A stretch of DNA of 64,000 nucleotides from Capitulum mitella (lineage: Eukaryota; Arthropoda; Thecostraca; Pollicipedomorpha; Pollicipedidae): the NCBI GenBank assembly GCA_030062745.1, contig CP099844.1, forward strand, positions 7,153,551 to 7,217,550, in the 5' to 3' direction. The first letter of the stretch is position 1. The number at the start of each line of letters is the position of its first letter. Positions 1 to 11,488 of this stretch are shown here, piece by piece. The translations under genes and the position numbers were made by a program. A model generated the notes under the pieces. The model was not told the origin of the DNA. It was given only the letters and a program-made list of their open reading frames with translations, and did no database searches.

Positions 1-440
1 AGCCCGCCAGTGTGTGCACGCGTTTGGTGAGCGCCGCGCGCCGCCGGCCGGCGACTGGGGACGCCGGGCGTGCCGACGCCGTTCCGGCGGCGGCCGCCAG
101 TCGGCGCTGGTGTCGACCAGGCTGACGGTGTGTCAGCGCCGCCCGCGGCCGGGGAGAGCGGCCCCTGCGGGCGCCCCGCGGACAGTGGCGGTCTGCGGCC
201 GGCGCGCAGCGCGCGCTCCACGGCGGCGCCTTACAAATGGGCGGGGTCGGGCCCGCGTGGCCACTAGTCAGCCACCGCCGGCGGCCGGCGCTGTACCGCC
301 GCAGGCGCGCTGTGCCGGCGTCTCCTGCTGTCGCCGTCAGGGGACTGTGCCGCCACGGGGGCGTTGTGTCGCGCTGTTGCCTTGCTGGTGACCGAAAATC
401 CAATAAGATCAAGATTGTGTTGTGTCTTGAAATTCGGTAA
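1..440. other. CpG-rich segment, no gene recognised
   Basis: The first 400 bases are very GC- and CpG-rich, unlike the AT-rich DNA that follows from about 400. Open frames exist on the plus strand but read as arginine/alanine-rich low complexity, as expected of CpG-island DNA. It may be the promoter or first exon of a gene lying to the left of the window. I see no recognisable protein. Confidence 0.4.
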
Positions 441-3105
441 CCTGAATACATGATTGCATAATGATTCGTGTGTACTCAGATCGGATGTGATCTATTTACT
501 CAGTTGCAAGGGCGTTGCGTGGACTAATCCGTGCCTCTCCGCGCGAAGTCGACACTGATGATGCCGCTGGCATTGTTTTCTTGTCTCCTTGCTTCACTGA
601 AGGCGTGTGGATGCCATTACGAGCGCCCGGTCGGGCGACGTCATTGGGAACAATCGGGATTACGTCGAGATCAGACGAATTCTGGGCCTTTCAGTCAAGG
701 CTGCCCATGGAACGTGCCGCAGAATACCTCACGACAGGCCTGGTACGGGGAAGAACGAATCAGTTCAGTTATCAGTTAAGTTAGTTAGTTATCAGTTAAG
801 TGTTAGAACGATACCGGTCAGTGACTTTTCGCGATGTGCTAATGTACGATAATTCAATATCTGCAGTGATGGTATTTCCTGGCTCAAGGAGGAAACTTAC
901 CATCGGTCGTTGTTGATCAGAGCCTGCTGTGTTTGGCACATTACTGATATCGCTGTTTGCGGTGGCCTTTAAAATCGTCTAACGTTATCTTCCGAGAGGG
1001 TATATGTCTGGCATCGGGAGAGCATAGGCGTAAAAACGGTATGGCAGAAGGGTCATGCTTTCACTTTTCCACTTTTTCATAAATAATCGTGTGGCGGTGC
1101 GAGAAAACAAATTTGCACACTGTGACATCGGACCTATCAGCTCTGAGACCGTTCCGCGGTGCATACTGCCACACTGGACACAGTAACCGGTGTTGACGCC
1201 CTGAATACCTGGTTACCACTCAACCATCGTTATGCTTACTGGTGAGAGTGGCCGGCCAGAGAAAATTCCAGGGAAGTTTGACAGGGTCAAACCGCGACAG
1301 TGAACGTGACCGCACGGCGCTGGCACGTTTCGGCCGGCGAACCGCCCGCTCACAGCCGCCGTCGGCGGCCCTGAAACTTCCAGCCGTCGGCTGACGCAAT
1401 GCAGTGTCGAAGCCGCCGCGAGGCTCAGGCTGCCGCCCACGGTTAAACAAGCCAGACACCAGCCTCCGCTGGCTCCCACACTCGCGCTTTTGGACGCCTT
1501 TAATCAAACGAATGAGAGCGCGTTAACCGAGGACTTCGAACGGAGCGCAGGGTTCGGGGCTGTTACAGCTTGTGGCCGGGAGTCTTACCAGTGAAGGGCA
1601 GCCTAATGATGCACACACGTCATTTGCCAGCGGCAACACTGACAGAAATCCCCCTGACGAACAAACTGGGCCATGGCGTACAGAGGGGCCGAAAGATCAT
1701 GGGCCCACATTTTGGTTGCTCGGATGCTGAGCCAGCTGTCTGGTGTGGTGACAGGAAAAAGCTTCCATTGTTGGATGAAAGGCACTGCCTCGGTAGACTA
1801 GTGTTTCTTTGCAAGCAACGCCTTGGCATGGTGGAAATATATACAACTGAAGACACTCAGATTTTTGTGCATGTTGTCTCGTAATCTATGCCGTTCAGTG
1901 GTGCGCCACGCTATAAACTGCAACTGCGTGCGCCAGTGCATTCAAACATCCATTATGACAAAATGTACCTCGAGATTGCCACAGGTTTTGGCTAATGGAA
2001 GCTAAGCGTTATTAAGACTTTCCTCCTCAACAAACTAAACTCTATCCATATCACAAGCCAATCCAAACATCAACTGGGCCAAATGGCGGCTTAGACGCGT
2101 GAGTATGCAACGCAGTGACGGCGCCAGTGGTACCGACAGTTCCGCTTCCAGTCATGGACGCAAGCGAAATGAAGATTCATGTGACGTCCTCACAGCACCG
2201 AACCGACCAGCCGACCTCTGCCGAGCACCGACTAATTCCTGGGTTAATCGCCAAGCCTATGCCAAGCGCAGGTCCACCAACTATTTTCCGGACCCAAGCT
2301 CCAAGGTTTTACATAAAAAGCGAATCACTCTAAGTGCACTACATCGACAGACCATTGCAGCAACCGTAGGTCTCAGAAGTTTGGGCGGGATGCAGGGTGG
2401 ACTTTAGATCCTTAGACCCTAGAGAAGGCGCCGGACTTTTCGATCAAGACTGGTCACACCAGCTCAGGGTCCAGCTGTGCCATTCCCAGCGGTGCCGTCA
2501 CGCTAGTGGTGTTAATCTCGGGAAAATATTAAACCCGGTACCCGATTCATGGCGAAACATCTATATCCATAGTCACCATTCCACTGTACGTCAGTGGTAA
2601 CATGAAGAAAAACGGGCAAATGTCACACATGTTACCCGTGCCTTACTTCCCCCTCACACCGTGGGCTGGGAACGAGTAGTTGCAAATGGCAAACGGGCCC
2701 CGGCTTTTACATGGGTGCAGGCGGACAAGCGGACTGCAATCCACCAAGAATGAGGAGGGCAGGGGTCAAAATCACTTTTTACGGGCGCTGCATGACAAGC
2801 GACGGTTGAAATACCTTTCGTTAGATTCCAAAGTTGAAGAGATTGTGCTGCACGTATGGGAAATGCCTGTTTGGTACCTTAAAAATTAGGGGGACAAATC
2901 ACTACTTTTGGGAAACTGCAAGGAACACGTCCCACACAGCCCCCGCCGAGATTATAACCCCGGGTTTTCACGTCACGAAACCACATGGGCCTTGTCTCAG
3001 GCCTCTCCTGCCAGCGGAGCAGCGCAAGCCACAGTTCTACCCAAGTTGCAAAGCGCTCGTTTCGCACGGGCTTCTGACGGATAAAATTGTACACCAGTCT
3101 AGCAC
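441..3105. other. Unannotated interval
   Basis: Mixed-composition DNA with only short open frames on both strands. None reads as a known domain, and I found no convincing splice-bounded exon or clear repeat. A GC-rich patch at about 1300-1450 gives overlapping open frames that look incidental. Confidence 0.4.
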
Positions 3106-3627
3106 CTACAACTCGGCATGACATCCGGAACACGTACACGTGTACCTTGACGTAGTCCCGTCACTCGGCTGCTGCTGACGCGTGCTGCGGAGCCACGTTT
3201 TCACGCGGCGCAGCAGCGAAAAGCTGCGCTCCGTAGCGCACGACGGTGCCGATGTTGTCATCAGGTTTTTCACCAGCAGAACGACCTCCGACAGCACGGC
3301 CCTCGTGCTGGCGTCGGACCGCAGAACGTTTTGTGTTTCATGTGCGTTTTGCAGGCAGGTCAAAGGCAGGCGGCGGTCCAGGACTGTGCAGGTGACTGCA
3401 CGGTCCTGCAGTGTTTCCACATGAGTGGTCAGGCGTTTCGCCTTGAGGTCGTAGAACGCCGCGGCGGTGTCCAGTAAGCGTCCGCGATCGGCTATCACCT
3501 GGCCCCAGCTCGTCATCTGCCGGGACGGCGGCGTCAGGGCTGGCCCCGAACCGCACGTCCAACGACACGTACACAGCGTCCACACTGGAGTTAGGTTGTT
3601 TTCGGTTCCATTGAACATTTGCGCCAT
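3106..3627 (-). mobile_element. hAT-family transposase C-terminal remnant
   Basis: A 173-residue open frame on the minus strand. Residues 113-153 carry the hAT C-terminal dimerisation signature: a hydrophobic helix (SEVVLLVKNLM) followed by ATERSFSLLRRVKTWLRST, which matches the SERSFS-LRR-KT-LRST block found in many hAT transposases and host proteins derived from them. In hAT elements this domain oligomerises the transposase. The zinc-finger BED domain and RNase-H-like catalytic core are not visible, and the N-terminal 100 residues do not resemble a transposase, so this is a decayed fragment. It lies 50 bp from a terminal-inverted-repeat element (3681-4861). I cannot tell whether the two belong together. 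Confidence 0.7.
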
Positions 3628-3680
3628 TGTTTTTAGCCGAGAGGTGGTTCGTAAGTACCATACTTCCAGTTTAACCCGTC

Positions 3681-4861
3681 CCCGACTGGGGGGGGGGCAG
3701 TTGACTGCCCCCCTGAGGTTTTTCTGGGATTGCGAGAGAACAAACGAAACACAGAGTCACCAAACTTTGTGTACCTTTTGTTCCATTAATTTTACATCTC
3801 GTGTCAAAATTTTGACCTCAGGTCACGTCAGGTGTCTGACCTAGGTCAGGTCAAATAGACCTATGTCCAAAAAAGTTTAGCGCCCTGCAACTTTTTCGCA
3901 GAACAAGATATGTCCATAATACTTTTAGGGATTAGTGATCGTGATAGATGCAACAAATCTGCTATCTCAGATTTTTCGGAATTTTCCGGGTTATTGAGCT
4001 AAGGTTAAGCCCATTTTTAAGACATATCGCCGTTTTTTTCGGAAATTGACGGAATATTCCATAACATTTTTAGTGTGGAATGAAGCAGACATCTAGTTAC
4101 CGTCATTGGGCAAAGTATCAGTGACTTCCAGACATTGACATGAGGTCAAGTCACGAATAACTGTAGTGGGCCAAAATGTACCACCGTCAAAATCGACCAT
4201 GAATTACTCAAAATGGGTAGAAAATGGCAGAACTAGCTTGCACAGGCGTAATTAATACCAGGAAGCTCAAAAAGTTTGAAAAAGTAGCAAATTCTGGAAA
4301 TAAACAGTCCCTCGCGAATAAAGCTCCGCCAATTTTGTAGATTGGTAACTAATAAATTTTTCCACAATTTAAGCATGAGAAACCATCACAAGAACCACAA
4401 AGATCAATAAAATTGACACAGATCGTTTTTTTCGCGAAAATAAAGAAACGCCAAAATTAGTTCCCGTCAATTTGGCACCACATACGGCAGCGGCGCACAC
4501 TGACAGCTGGTGGGAGAATTATGATGTCTTTAACTTAACGTTTCGGCGTATATATTGAACAAATCTGGGAAATTAGACGTGTATTGGCATCCGCGGACCT
4601 TTACTTGTGCGCTGGTGCCTTTACCTATGCGTTATTAGTCACAGGCCTTGAGATTCAGGCCATTTCTCGGTCTCATGCAGTCGGCTATGAGAAAACATGT
4701 ATAGGGCGTAAATTGGCTTACATATTACCTAAAAGTAAAAATGAGACCAGTTTCGAGCTCTACTCGTCACAGGCTTTCCAACGGTATGCTTATTTTTATC
4801 GTGCGACAAACTGTTCGTGAGTTAGAGGGGGGGCAGTCAACTGCCCCCCCCCCAGTCGCCC
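3681..4861. mobile_element. 1.18 kb terminal-inverted-repeat element, copy 1
   Basis: The left end begins CGACTGGGG and runs through a poly-G tract into GGCAGTTGACTGCC. The right end, read in reverse complement, gives the same order (CGACTGGGG, poly-G, GGCAGTTGACTGCC), so the element has inverted termini of about 32 bp. The GGGGGGCAGTTGACTGCCCCCC core of each terminus is itself a near-perfect palindrome that can fold back. The interior is AT-rich and has no transposase frame, so the element would be non-autonomous. A second, diverged copy at 16725-17875 matches from about 3885 to past the right end. The superfamily is not established; no clear target duplication was seen. Confidence 0.6.
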
Positions 4862-5352
4862 ATGTTCGAGACGGACCGACGGTCGTGCGCAGGTTAAGTT
4901 AGCTTGGGAGGTGCCGAGTTGTTTCGGGGCCTCATTGGGCTTATGGGACAGGAACATCTAGAAAGGCACTAGGCTGTAGTGCTCTATGATATCATTGTTC
5001 CGTAAGCTCTGTGACCTACCGTAAAATTCATTTTTAATTTCGTACTTCATTTTATTTTATACATCGTATTCATTTCATTTTACGAAAAAAGTAAAATTTG
5101 GGATCTGGGCGCTTCCATGCCACACCCAATTTCAAAAATACCCACTGATGAAAACTGGTGTGGCCTACGCTACACAAACTTTTAGAGTTGGTGTGGCGTA
5201 GGCTATGTTGTACGTGTGTCGCATTGTGGCGCAGACCGTCGTTTAAAGTTGTTGCCCCTTACGTCCACGGACGCGCGCCCTACCCCCGCATGTCCTCAGT
5301 CAGTCGCGTCTGAGCATATCCCATATGTCTCTCTGTGCACAAGCACTTGAAC
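4862..5352. other. AT-rich interval with a small hairpin
   Basis: No gene seen. An imperfect inverted repeat near 5163-5208 (GCCTACGCTACACAA against TTGGTGTGGCGTAGGC) could fold as a stem of about 15 bp. Confidence 0.35.
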
Positions 5353-5640
5353 CAGTAGCGTAGGCAGGGGGTCCCGAGGGTCTCAGGATCACTTGAATTT
5401 TTGTGGCACACGAAGGGGCCCCTGGCATTTGCTGGGTTTTTCCTGCATGAAAGGGGCAAACCCACTCTTCCGCAAAGGGCCCCCAGTCCCCAGGCAAAGA
5501 CCTCTCTGGCGAGTAGAGGGGTGCCCCCTGACCGGGAAAGGTAAGTGGGCCCTCCGCATGTATGTGCCTACCAAAAGGCATATGCCAGGACCGGAAAGGA
5601 TGCTCCTCTGAAGGAACCGCCAGCCAGGAAAAGTCCTCTT
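5353..5640. repeat. hAT-like terminus followed by degenerate G/C-rich repeat
   Basis: It opens with CAGTAGCGTAGGCAGG, close to the CAGTAGCGTAGCCA termini of the MITEs at 30.6 and 50.9 kb. Degenerate units built around GGGGCCCCTGGCA and GGGCCCCCAGTCCCC follow, resembling the 30-bp arrays at 7.9-9.1 and 41.3-41.8 kb. Open frames over it on both strands are by-products of the repeat. Confidence 0.45.
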
Positions 5641-7920
5641 GCCATGGGATGGTGTCGGCGTGTCGGGAAGAGGCCCAGGGGTGTAACTTAAGCCAAGAGC
5701 TCCAGGGGTGTTATCATCTCAGCTCCAGAAATTTTTAATTCCCAATCAACCAAATTACCACTTAGTAACACTCAAATTGCGTAAAAAGGTATTTTGAACA
5801 TCCCCAGAGATAGGTGTAGATATGGATGCGCGAAGGGGTATTTCCCGATAAAAAGATGGCACTTAAGTCTGACTGCAAGCGCACCCACATGGCAAGTCCT
5901 CGAAACGTGAACAGGGTAATATTACGCCTGCCGCACTCCCCAGCTACTTGCCGTGGACTAATACAGCCACCTTACGAATGTCACCGTAATGCCGGTACGC
6001 CGCACTGCCACCGTGTCCTGTAATTCTACTAGTTATCACCACGGAGCGGAAAGGCAGCAGCTCTGCCGACATTTCGCACCACAAACCGGGCCAGGGTGTG
6101 GGTAAAAAATTTTCAAAATACCCATTATATTTCTCTTTTGTTTTTCTCTCAAAACCGAGTTAAACCGATGTATTATCGGAATGTGGCAAATCAGGTATTT
6201 CGCCCTGGTCGTTATCTATGCGCAATAATACTGACATATTCACATTTACCAATCTATGACATTTGTTTTGTACTACTGAAGCATATCTAGCTGCGGGTCA
6301 GGCCCATGGTCAGGATGTATGGTCCTGGGCAAATCCCTTGGCCAGATATACTCAGATTTGCTCGTATCGTCGTAAAACACAAGTATCTTGAACAGCGCTG
6401 AACATATGATTCACCTCTGCAGTTTTCAGTCTTTGATATGCGGAATGCACCGGCGGATAAAATAGAGACGGTTCGAAATCTTGCACCTGGCGGCCACAAG
6501 TCATACACTTGGAATTACCATGTTTTAGCGCTTTCGGGTACAATCATTCTTAACGACAATGAAATAAAAGTACCACGTATCCCTAGTATTTTAGCCATGA
6601 AGGTACCCGTAGTTCTCAAGCGGCGACCTGAGTGTTGGGCCCCCCTTATCCTATGGACTCCCCTCACCAACAACGAAAAAAAGTGGGTGACGCATTTACC
6701 AGTACTGACTGAAACCGTCTTTACTGATGTTCAAGATGCGTTTTTGAAGCCTTGTTTTTTTTTGTCCAAGTATTTGCGTTTTGTCCTACATGCATGCAAG
6801 CCCGATAAAGTCCTTTGAATCATTCGCTTGCGCACTGCAGTTTCAGTCCTTCCAGTATGGTCAACCAGATGAATGTCGCAAATGACATTAAAAAAGTGGT
6901 AAATTAATAAAACCTTGTTACAAACTTAACATATTCTACCGGAGAACAATGGGGAGTCCAATGATTCCCTGATCATATCACTGTAATTTCCCCACATTTA
7001 TTTCTCGTTGCATCTGGTCTGGACATAAAACAAAGTGAACAAAATCCGAGGAGAAATAAGAATTTGTGGGTGCTTAAGGTCCCGCCAAATGGGGTGGCTT
7101 GATCTGCGAAAGGACTGCCCACCCCCTCCACCTTCCCGAAATGGCATTCGCCGCCCCTGCATCATGACACATTATTGATGCAATGGCATGCGTTGCTTGT
7201 TATACTTGATAGGCCAAGCAAAATAAGATCAGGACTCTACATTTAGTTTTATATGTATAACTTTGAATGACTGAATCGTGTTAAGGTGGAGAAAAGTTTG
7301 CAATAACGGCAAGATTCAGGACGAGGATGTGGTCAGAAATAAAAACTGAGACATTTCAGTTCAATACAAAAACAAATGTTTTGCAGAAGAAAACAGGAAT
7401 GGCACAACGATCTGTCATTTGTTATTTCCATTTCTAGCAATAACATCTATATATTATATGTGTGTATACTATAAGGGTTCTATTGAGAGGTGTCGCAGTC
7501 AACACCAGCAATGCCAAAATAATTTCACGAGCGAAAGGCTACTAGAGACATCATTATTTGCACACTTCTTACAACATGGGTACCATTTAAATATCGTATG
7601 AATTATATACGTTGTCACAGGGCACAAATCCAGCACATGGTTTCCTCCTTATGAAGTCCAGAGCAGAGTGGGGCTTCCATTAAATTTAGGCTGAATTGTC
7701 AGGCATTCCCTCAGACATCAACTGTCACGTTCATTTCAAAACGGCTTGTTCCTGCCTGGATCATTGGTATGGACTGCCGTATTCATACCAGTGAACTTAG
7801 CACAGATTGCTTATTCTGAAACACATTGGACAAGTGTGAAAATACTTAACTTTCTCGGAAGATCATGCAGCACGTCTCTTTCGTTCCTTATGTGCCAATG
7901 CATGTGCAAATCAAATATGA
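5641..7920. other. Unannotated AT-rich interval
   Basis: No recognisable exon, RNA gene or clear repeat. The longest open frame, about 6438-6818 on the plus strand, has no domain signature that I know. Confidence 0.4.
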
Positions 7921-9065
7921 GGAGCAGGGACGGACCCAAGGGGGACAGGGGCAATCGCCCCCTCCCTCCGAGGCCTGAAAGGGTTTCAAACTCAAAAACG
8001 GCCCCGTAAGGGTATCGCCTGAGCTTCACGGGATCTCTATGAAAACCTGACGGGTTCTTAATGCAGTCAAGGGGTCCTCTACAGGATAAGTTGGCCGTTA
8101 AGTGGCCTCCGTCAGGTGGCCCCTGAGAAGAGGGGCTCCTGAAACTCGTAAAGGGCTCCTGAGACCGCAACACAACATAGTGGTCCTGAGACCGCCAGAA
8201 GGGTCATAGGGCCACTGAGACGGCAAAGATGATGACTGAGTCCCTACGACGGCACAGGGGCCCCTGGAATGTCACAAAGACCCCGAATTGGCTTCACGCG
8301 CCTGCGTGAAAAGCTGGAGGTTCCTGATGCAGACAGAGGGCCTCCGGAAGGGTTGATGAGACCCTGCGACGGCAAGATGGCCTCTAAGATGAAAAGAAGG
8401 GCCCCAGAACCCTCTAAGTTTTTGGGGAAACCCAGGAAAGGCCAGGTAGGTCCTGAGACGCAAAATGGGCCCGTGCACGGCAGAGGGCCCCTGAAATCGC
8501 CAAAAAGATCAGAGGAGCCCCTGCAAGGGGAAACACGATAAGAGAGCCTCTAAGACGGCATGCGGGTATGAACGGGCAGAGGGCACTCGAATGTGTTAGG
8601 CGGACTCCTGGCACGGAAAAGGTCCCCCTGAGACTGCCAGCGAGGTCCATGAGGCGCCAACAAAGGCCCGTGATACGGCTAGGAGGCCCTAAGACTGCCA
8701 GATATACGCCATGTAGCGGAGAAAGACCCCTGATGCAGCTATGGGGACAATCGGAGGCATTCAGAGGACCCATGACATTGCACAGGGGCTCTTACATTGC
8801 TTAAAGGTCTTATCTTACTACCATAGGGTTTCTGAGATGGCAAAAATGTCCCCTTAGAAACGACAAGCGGGACACCTAAGACAACAGGGGCTCCACTGAT
8901 ACCACCAGAAAGCGGCCTTTGAGACTGCTAAGTAGCAGTCTCTAGCGATAGGGGCCCCTGAGACGACCAGAAGAGTCCCTGAAACTGCTACACCCTGAAA
9001 AGTCCAAAGAGCATTTGAAACGCCGAAGGACCTAGAGAACTGCCAGAAGCGCCTTTATCACGGCA
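7921..9065. repeat. Degenerate ~30-bp tandem array (GGGGCCCCTGAGACGGCAAA type)
   Basis: More than a kilobase of loosely conserved units with the pattern GGGGCCCCTGAGAC then GGCAAAG, GCCAGAAG or similar, recurring about every 28-33 bases with many substitutions. The units resemble those at 5.4, 41.3 and 44.1 kb. Open frames on both strands encode proline/glycine-rich repeats with no known function and should not be annotated as genes. Confidence 0.7.
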
Positions 9066-9235
9066 GAAAGAGACTTTCAGAAGGCCCTTGCTCTTGGTGG
9101 CGCAATACGGCTACTATGTGACGCAATGGCACACTGTGAAATGGCGCAGCTATGGCTGCCAAAGATCGGGAGCTTATTAAAACTCGAATTTATCTGTGCA
9201 GGACTCACATTATTACCAAACGCCCACCGCACCTC

Positions 9236-9345
9236 AGTGGCCAGTGGAGGTCACGCCACGTATTTAGGACAGCGCGGGGCAAACGACATTTATGAGTCCT
9301 TTCTTTCCATACAGCACCATTGGGATGATGTCAAATTTTCTGCGA
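9236..9345 (+). repeat. Dispersed repeat copy (CAGTGGAGG...GGACAGCG type)
   Basis: The block CAGTGGAGGTCACGCCACGT, then TTTAGGACAGCG, then GAGTCCTTTCTTTCCATACA closely matches 31352-31470 in the same orientation. It begins with a hAT-type CAGTGG terminus. Nothing in it looks coding. Confidence 0.5.
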
Positions 9346-9639
9346 GATGTAACAGCCAGAGGGAAGAAGTTGCCCCACTGCGCCCACCCCGCGGCGCCGC
9401 CACTGCCCTACCTTCTCCTCTTTTCAGCTGCATTGGAACATCAATGCAATTCTGTTGCCTTCCATGTGACTACCAATGTCGACTCACAATTTTTCCGGCT
9501 TCGTTTGATTGTTTAAGGCGGCCGCAGATCTACTACAACCAACAACACAGAGTGCACCAGTAACTCGGACAGTAGAGGCGGAACGTGTTCCGGCAAGGGC
9601 GTCGGGGGGGGGGGGCAGCGGCTATATTTCGAGCAATTT

Positions 9640-9728
9640 CTTTTCCATGCACCGCCATAGGACTAATATTAAATTTTGACAGTTAAGGAGGGGGCACCCC
9701 TCCCCCTCCCGCTTCCACCGCCACTGCA
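9640..9728 (-). repeat. Dispersed repeat, CAGTGGCGG family
   Basis: Read on the minus strand it starts CAGTGGCGGTGGAAGCGGG, then a GTGCCCCCTCCTTAACTG block, then AATATTAGTCCTATGGCGG. The same order occurs on the plus strand at 20995-21115, and weaker relatives occur near 29.2, 37.8 and 38.1 kb. It is a multi-copy family, probably hAT-type MITEs. Confidence 0.55.
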
Positions 9729-9740
9729 CTCGGATGACCA

Positions 9741-10004
9741 GTGGCGCATCTAGAAATCTCAGGCTTATTTGATTAACATGATGACGTGGACGAGCTCCAG
9801 GTCATGCTCACGAGCGGTCCAGATGGGAGGGCATTGCCAGCCATCAGCACGCCCTCACTCAACGAGTACGAATGAGGTATCCCTGATGAGTGCTGAAACA
9901 GAGTACACGTTTACAAAATCTGTGAAGAAAGGGACGAAACGGAAACCATATCTCGAAGGAACCCCACTGACCCCGCTGAGAGATTTCTAGATGCGCCGCT
10001 GGTC
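9741..10004. mobile_element. Small inverted-terminus element inside a palindrome
   Basis: The left terminus is CAGTGGCGCATCTAGAAATC and the right terminus in reverse complement is CAGCGGCGCATCTAGAAATC. The flanks CACTCGGATGAC and GTCATCCGAGTG are exact reverse complements of each other, not a direct duplication, so the element sits at the centre of a larger inverted structure. An internal module (about 9766-9925) recurs inverted at about 10066-10225. No transposase frame is present. Confidence 0.55.
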
Positions 10005-10014
10005 ATCCGAGTGC

Positions 10015-10230
10015 AGTGGCGGCGGAAGCGTGGGGGGATGCCCCCTCCTTCGTCCTTCGTCGCAGATTTTGTAAACGTGTACTCTATTTCAGCACTCATC
10101 AGCGATACCTCATTCGTACTCGCTGAGGGAGGGCGTGTTGATGGCTGGCGATGCCCTCCCATCTGGACCTCTCGTGAGCATGACCTCGAGCTCGTCCACG
10201 TCATCATGTTAATGAAATCAGCCTGCAGCA
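10015..10230 (+). repeat. Right arm of the 9.7-10.2 kb inverted structure
   Basis: It begins CAGTGGCGGCGGAAGCGTGG, the inverted partner of the block ending near 9728. It continues into a roughly 160-bp module that is the reverse complement, with a few per cent mismatch, of the module inside the preceding element. The minus-strand open frame here simply mirrors the plus-strand one at 9769-9990. Confidence 0.6.
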
Positions 10231-10716
10231 GCCGCACATGGCTCGCATGACGTGGCCCTTCCTCCCGGTGTGTGTCTGCGGAACCTCGCGCTGGAGGGGG
10301 ACTAGTCAGTGGCCCGGCGTGGCAACTGTAGGCTGCATTGTGTTAGAGGCGGAGCGCCAAGATCAAACGGCGCGTTAGTGCAGTGGTCTGGTGCTGAGCA
10401 TACAGGACACCTTGGGCGCTACTGGCAGCCCATGTCAGGCAAGAGCCCACTGCGTGAGCATCTCGTGAATCTTGACAGTATTCCGCTCCAGACGTCCCGT
10501 TGTCCCAGGGCGAGCTCCAGATCTCCAGAACATTTGTTCCCGAGCCCGCGTTTTCGACGCCTAATCTCTCCAACGAAAATATTGCCAGCGTTAGTCTCGC
10601 AAGCACTTCCACCTTTGCTTCGCGGAATTTAGCTAACTTTCGGCTGCAAGTGCAAGCCATCAGGTCATTCTGTCAGAATTGTCAACGTTTCCGAACTATC
10701 CGCAGACGAGTCCAAA
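10231..10716. other. 5' flank of the K+ channel gene
   Basis: No gene or clear repeat seen. It may hold the promoter and 5' UTR of the channel, but I find no TATA box or splice acceptor that decides the transcript start. Confidence 0.3.
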
Positions 10717-11071
10717 ATGGAGAAGGACGAGTCCATTCTACTGAGGGACGAGAGCAGCCCAGCTTCGGACGAGCGGATCACAATCAACGTCAGCGGCAGG
10801 CGGTTTGAGACGCTCGCGTCGACGCTGCGTCGCCTGCCGCACTCACTGCTCGGCGACGAGCAGCGGCGCGCCGCGTTCGCTGACGGTCACGGCGAGCTGT
10901 TCTTCGACAGGAGCAGCTCCAGCTTCGAGGGTGTGCTGCACGCCTACCAGAGCGGCGGCGACGTGCAGCGGCCGAGCGGCGTGCCGGTGCACGTCTTCCT
11001 GGACGACGTGCGCTTTTACGGGCTGGGCGCGGCCGCCGAGCAGCTGGCGCGCCGTAGGGAGGGTCTGGATG

Positions 11072-11103
<32 letters not shown>

Positions 11104-11488
11104 CCGGCTGCCGCGGCCGGCTGGCCGCCTGGCTGGAGAGGCCGGCCGCCGACGTCGCGTCGGCCCTGGTCACCGCCGTCGCCGTGTTGGCGTTCATCGT
11201 CGAGACGTGGCCGCGCGGGTGGGACGAATTCGGCGACTCCGTGGCGCTGATAGCGGCGCAGTACGTGGAGGTGGTGTGCGTGGCGCTGCTGTTCGTGGAG
11301 ACGGTGACACGCTTCGCTATGTGTCCATGCAAGGTGCGCTTCTTCCTTGACCCGATGAACGTGGTCGATCTGCTGGCTACCGTGCCGTTCTTCGTGTTCG
11401 CTGTTCTGGAGACATTGTCCACCAGTCTCCGGAGCGTGTTTTGGATCGGCGCGGTTGCTCGCCTGGCTCGAATTCTCCGGATTTTGAG
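10717..11488 (+). CDS. Kv channel exon 1: T1 domain to S4
   Basis: From the ATG the first frame encodes T1, then a proline/alanine run (GCC repeats, about 11069-11115). Past that, homology to S1 (ADVASALVTAVAVLAFIVET) is in a different frame, which has an in-frame TAG at 11055-11057. The switch must therefore lie between about 11058 and 11133. The net shift equals one missing base or two extra. A mini-intron does not fit well: the only GT...AG pair I could try here does not restore the S1 frame. The exon ends AG|GTGAGG after LARILRIL. Confidence 0.8.

Noticed and set aside
1213-1507. Overlapping 88- and 95-codon minus-strand frames in a GC-rich patch
   Set aside because: Two frames open on the same strand with no domain content point to composition, not a gene.
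11054-11140. Mini-intron to explain the K+ channel frame change
   Set aside because: The available GT (CGCC|GTAGGG) and AG (GGCTGGAG) do not restore the S1 frame and would remove conserved-looking LAAWLERP sequence.
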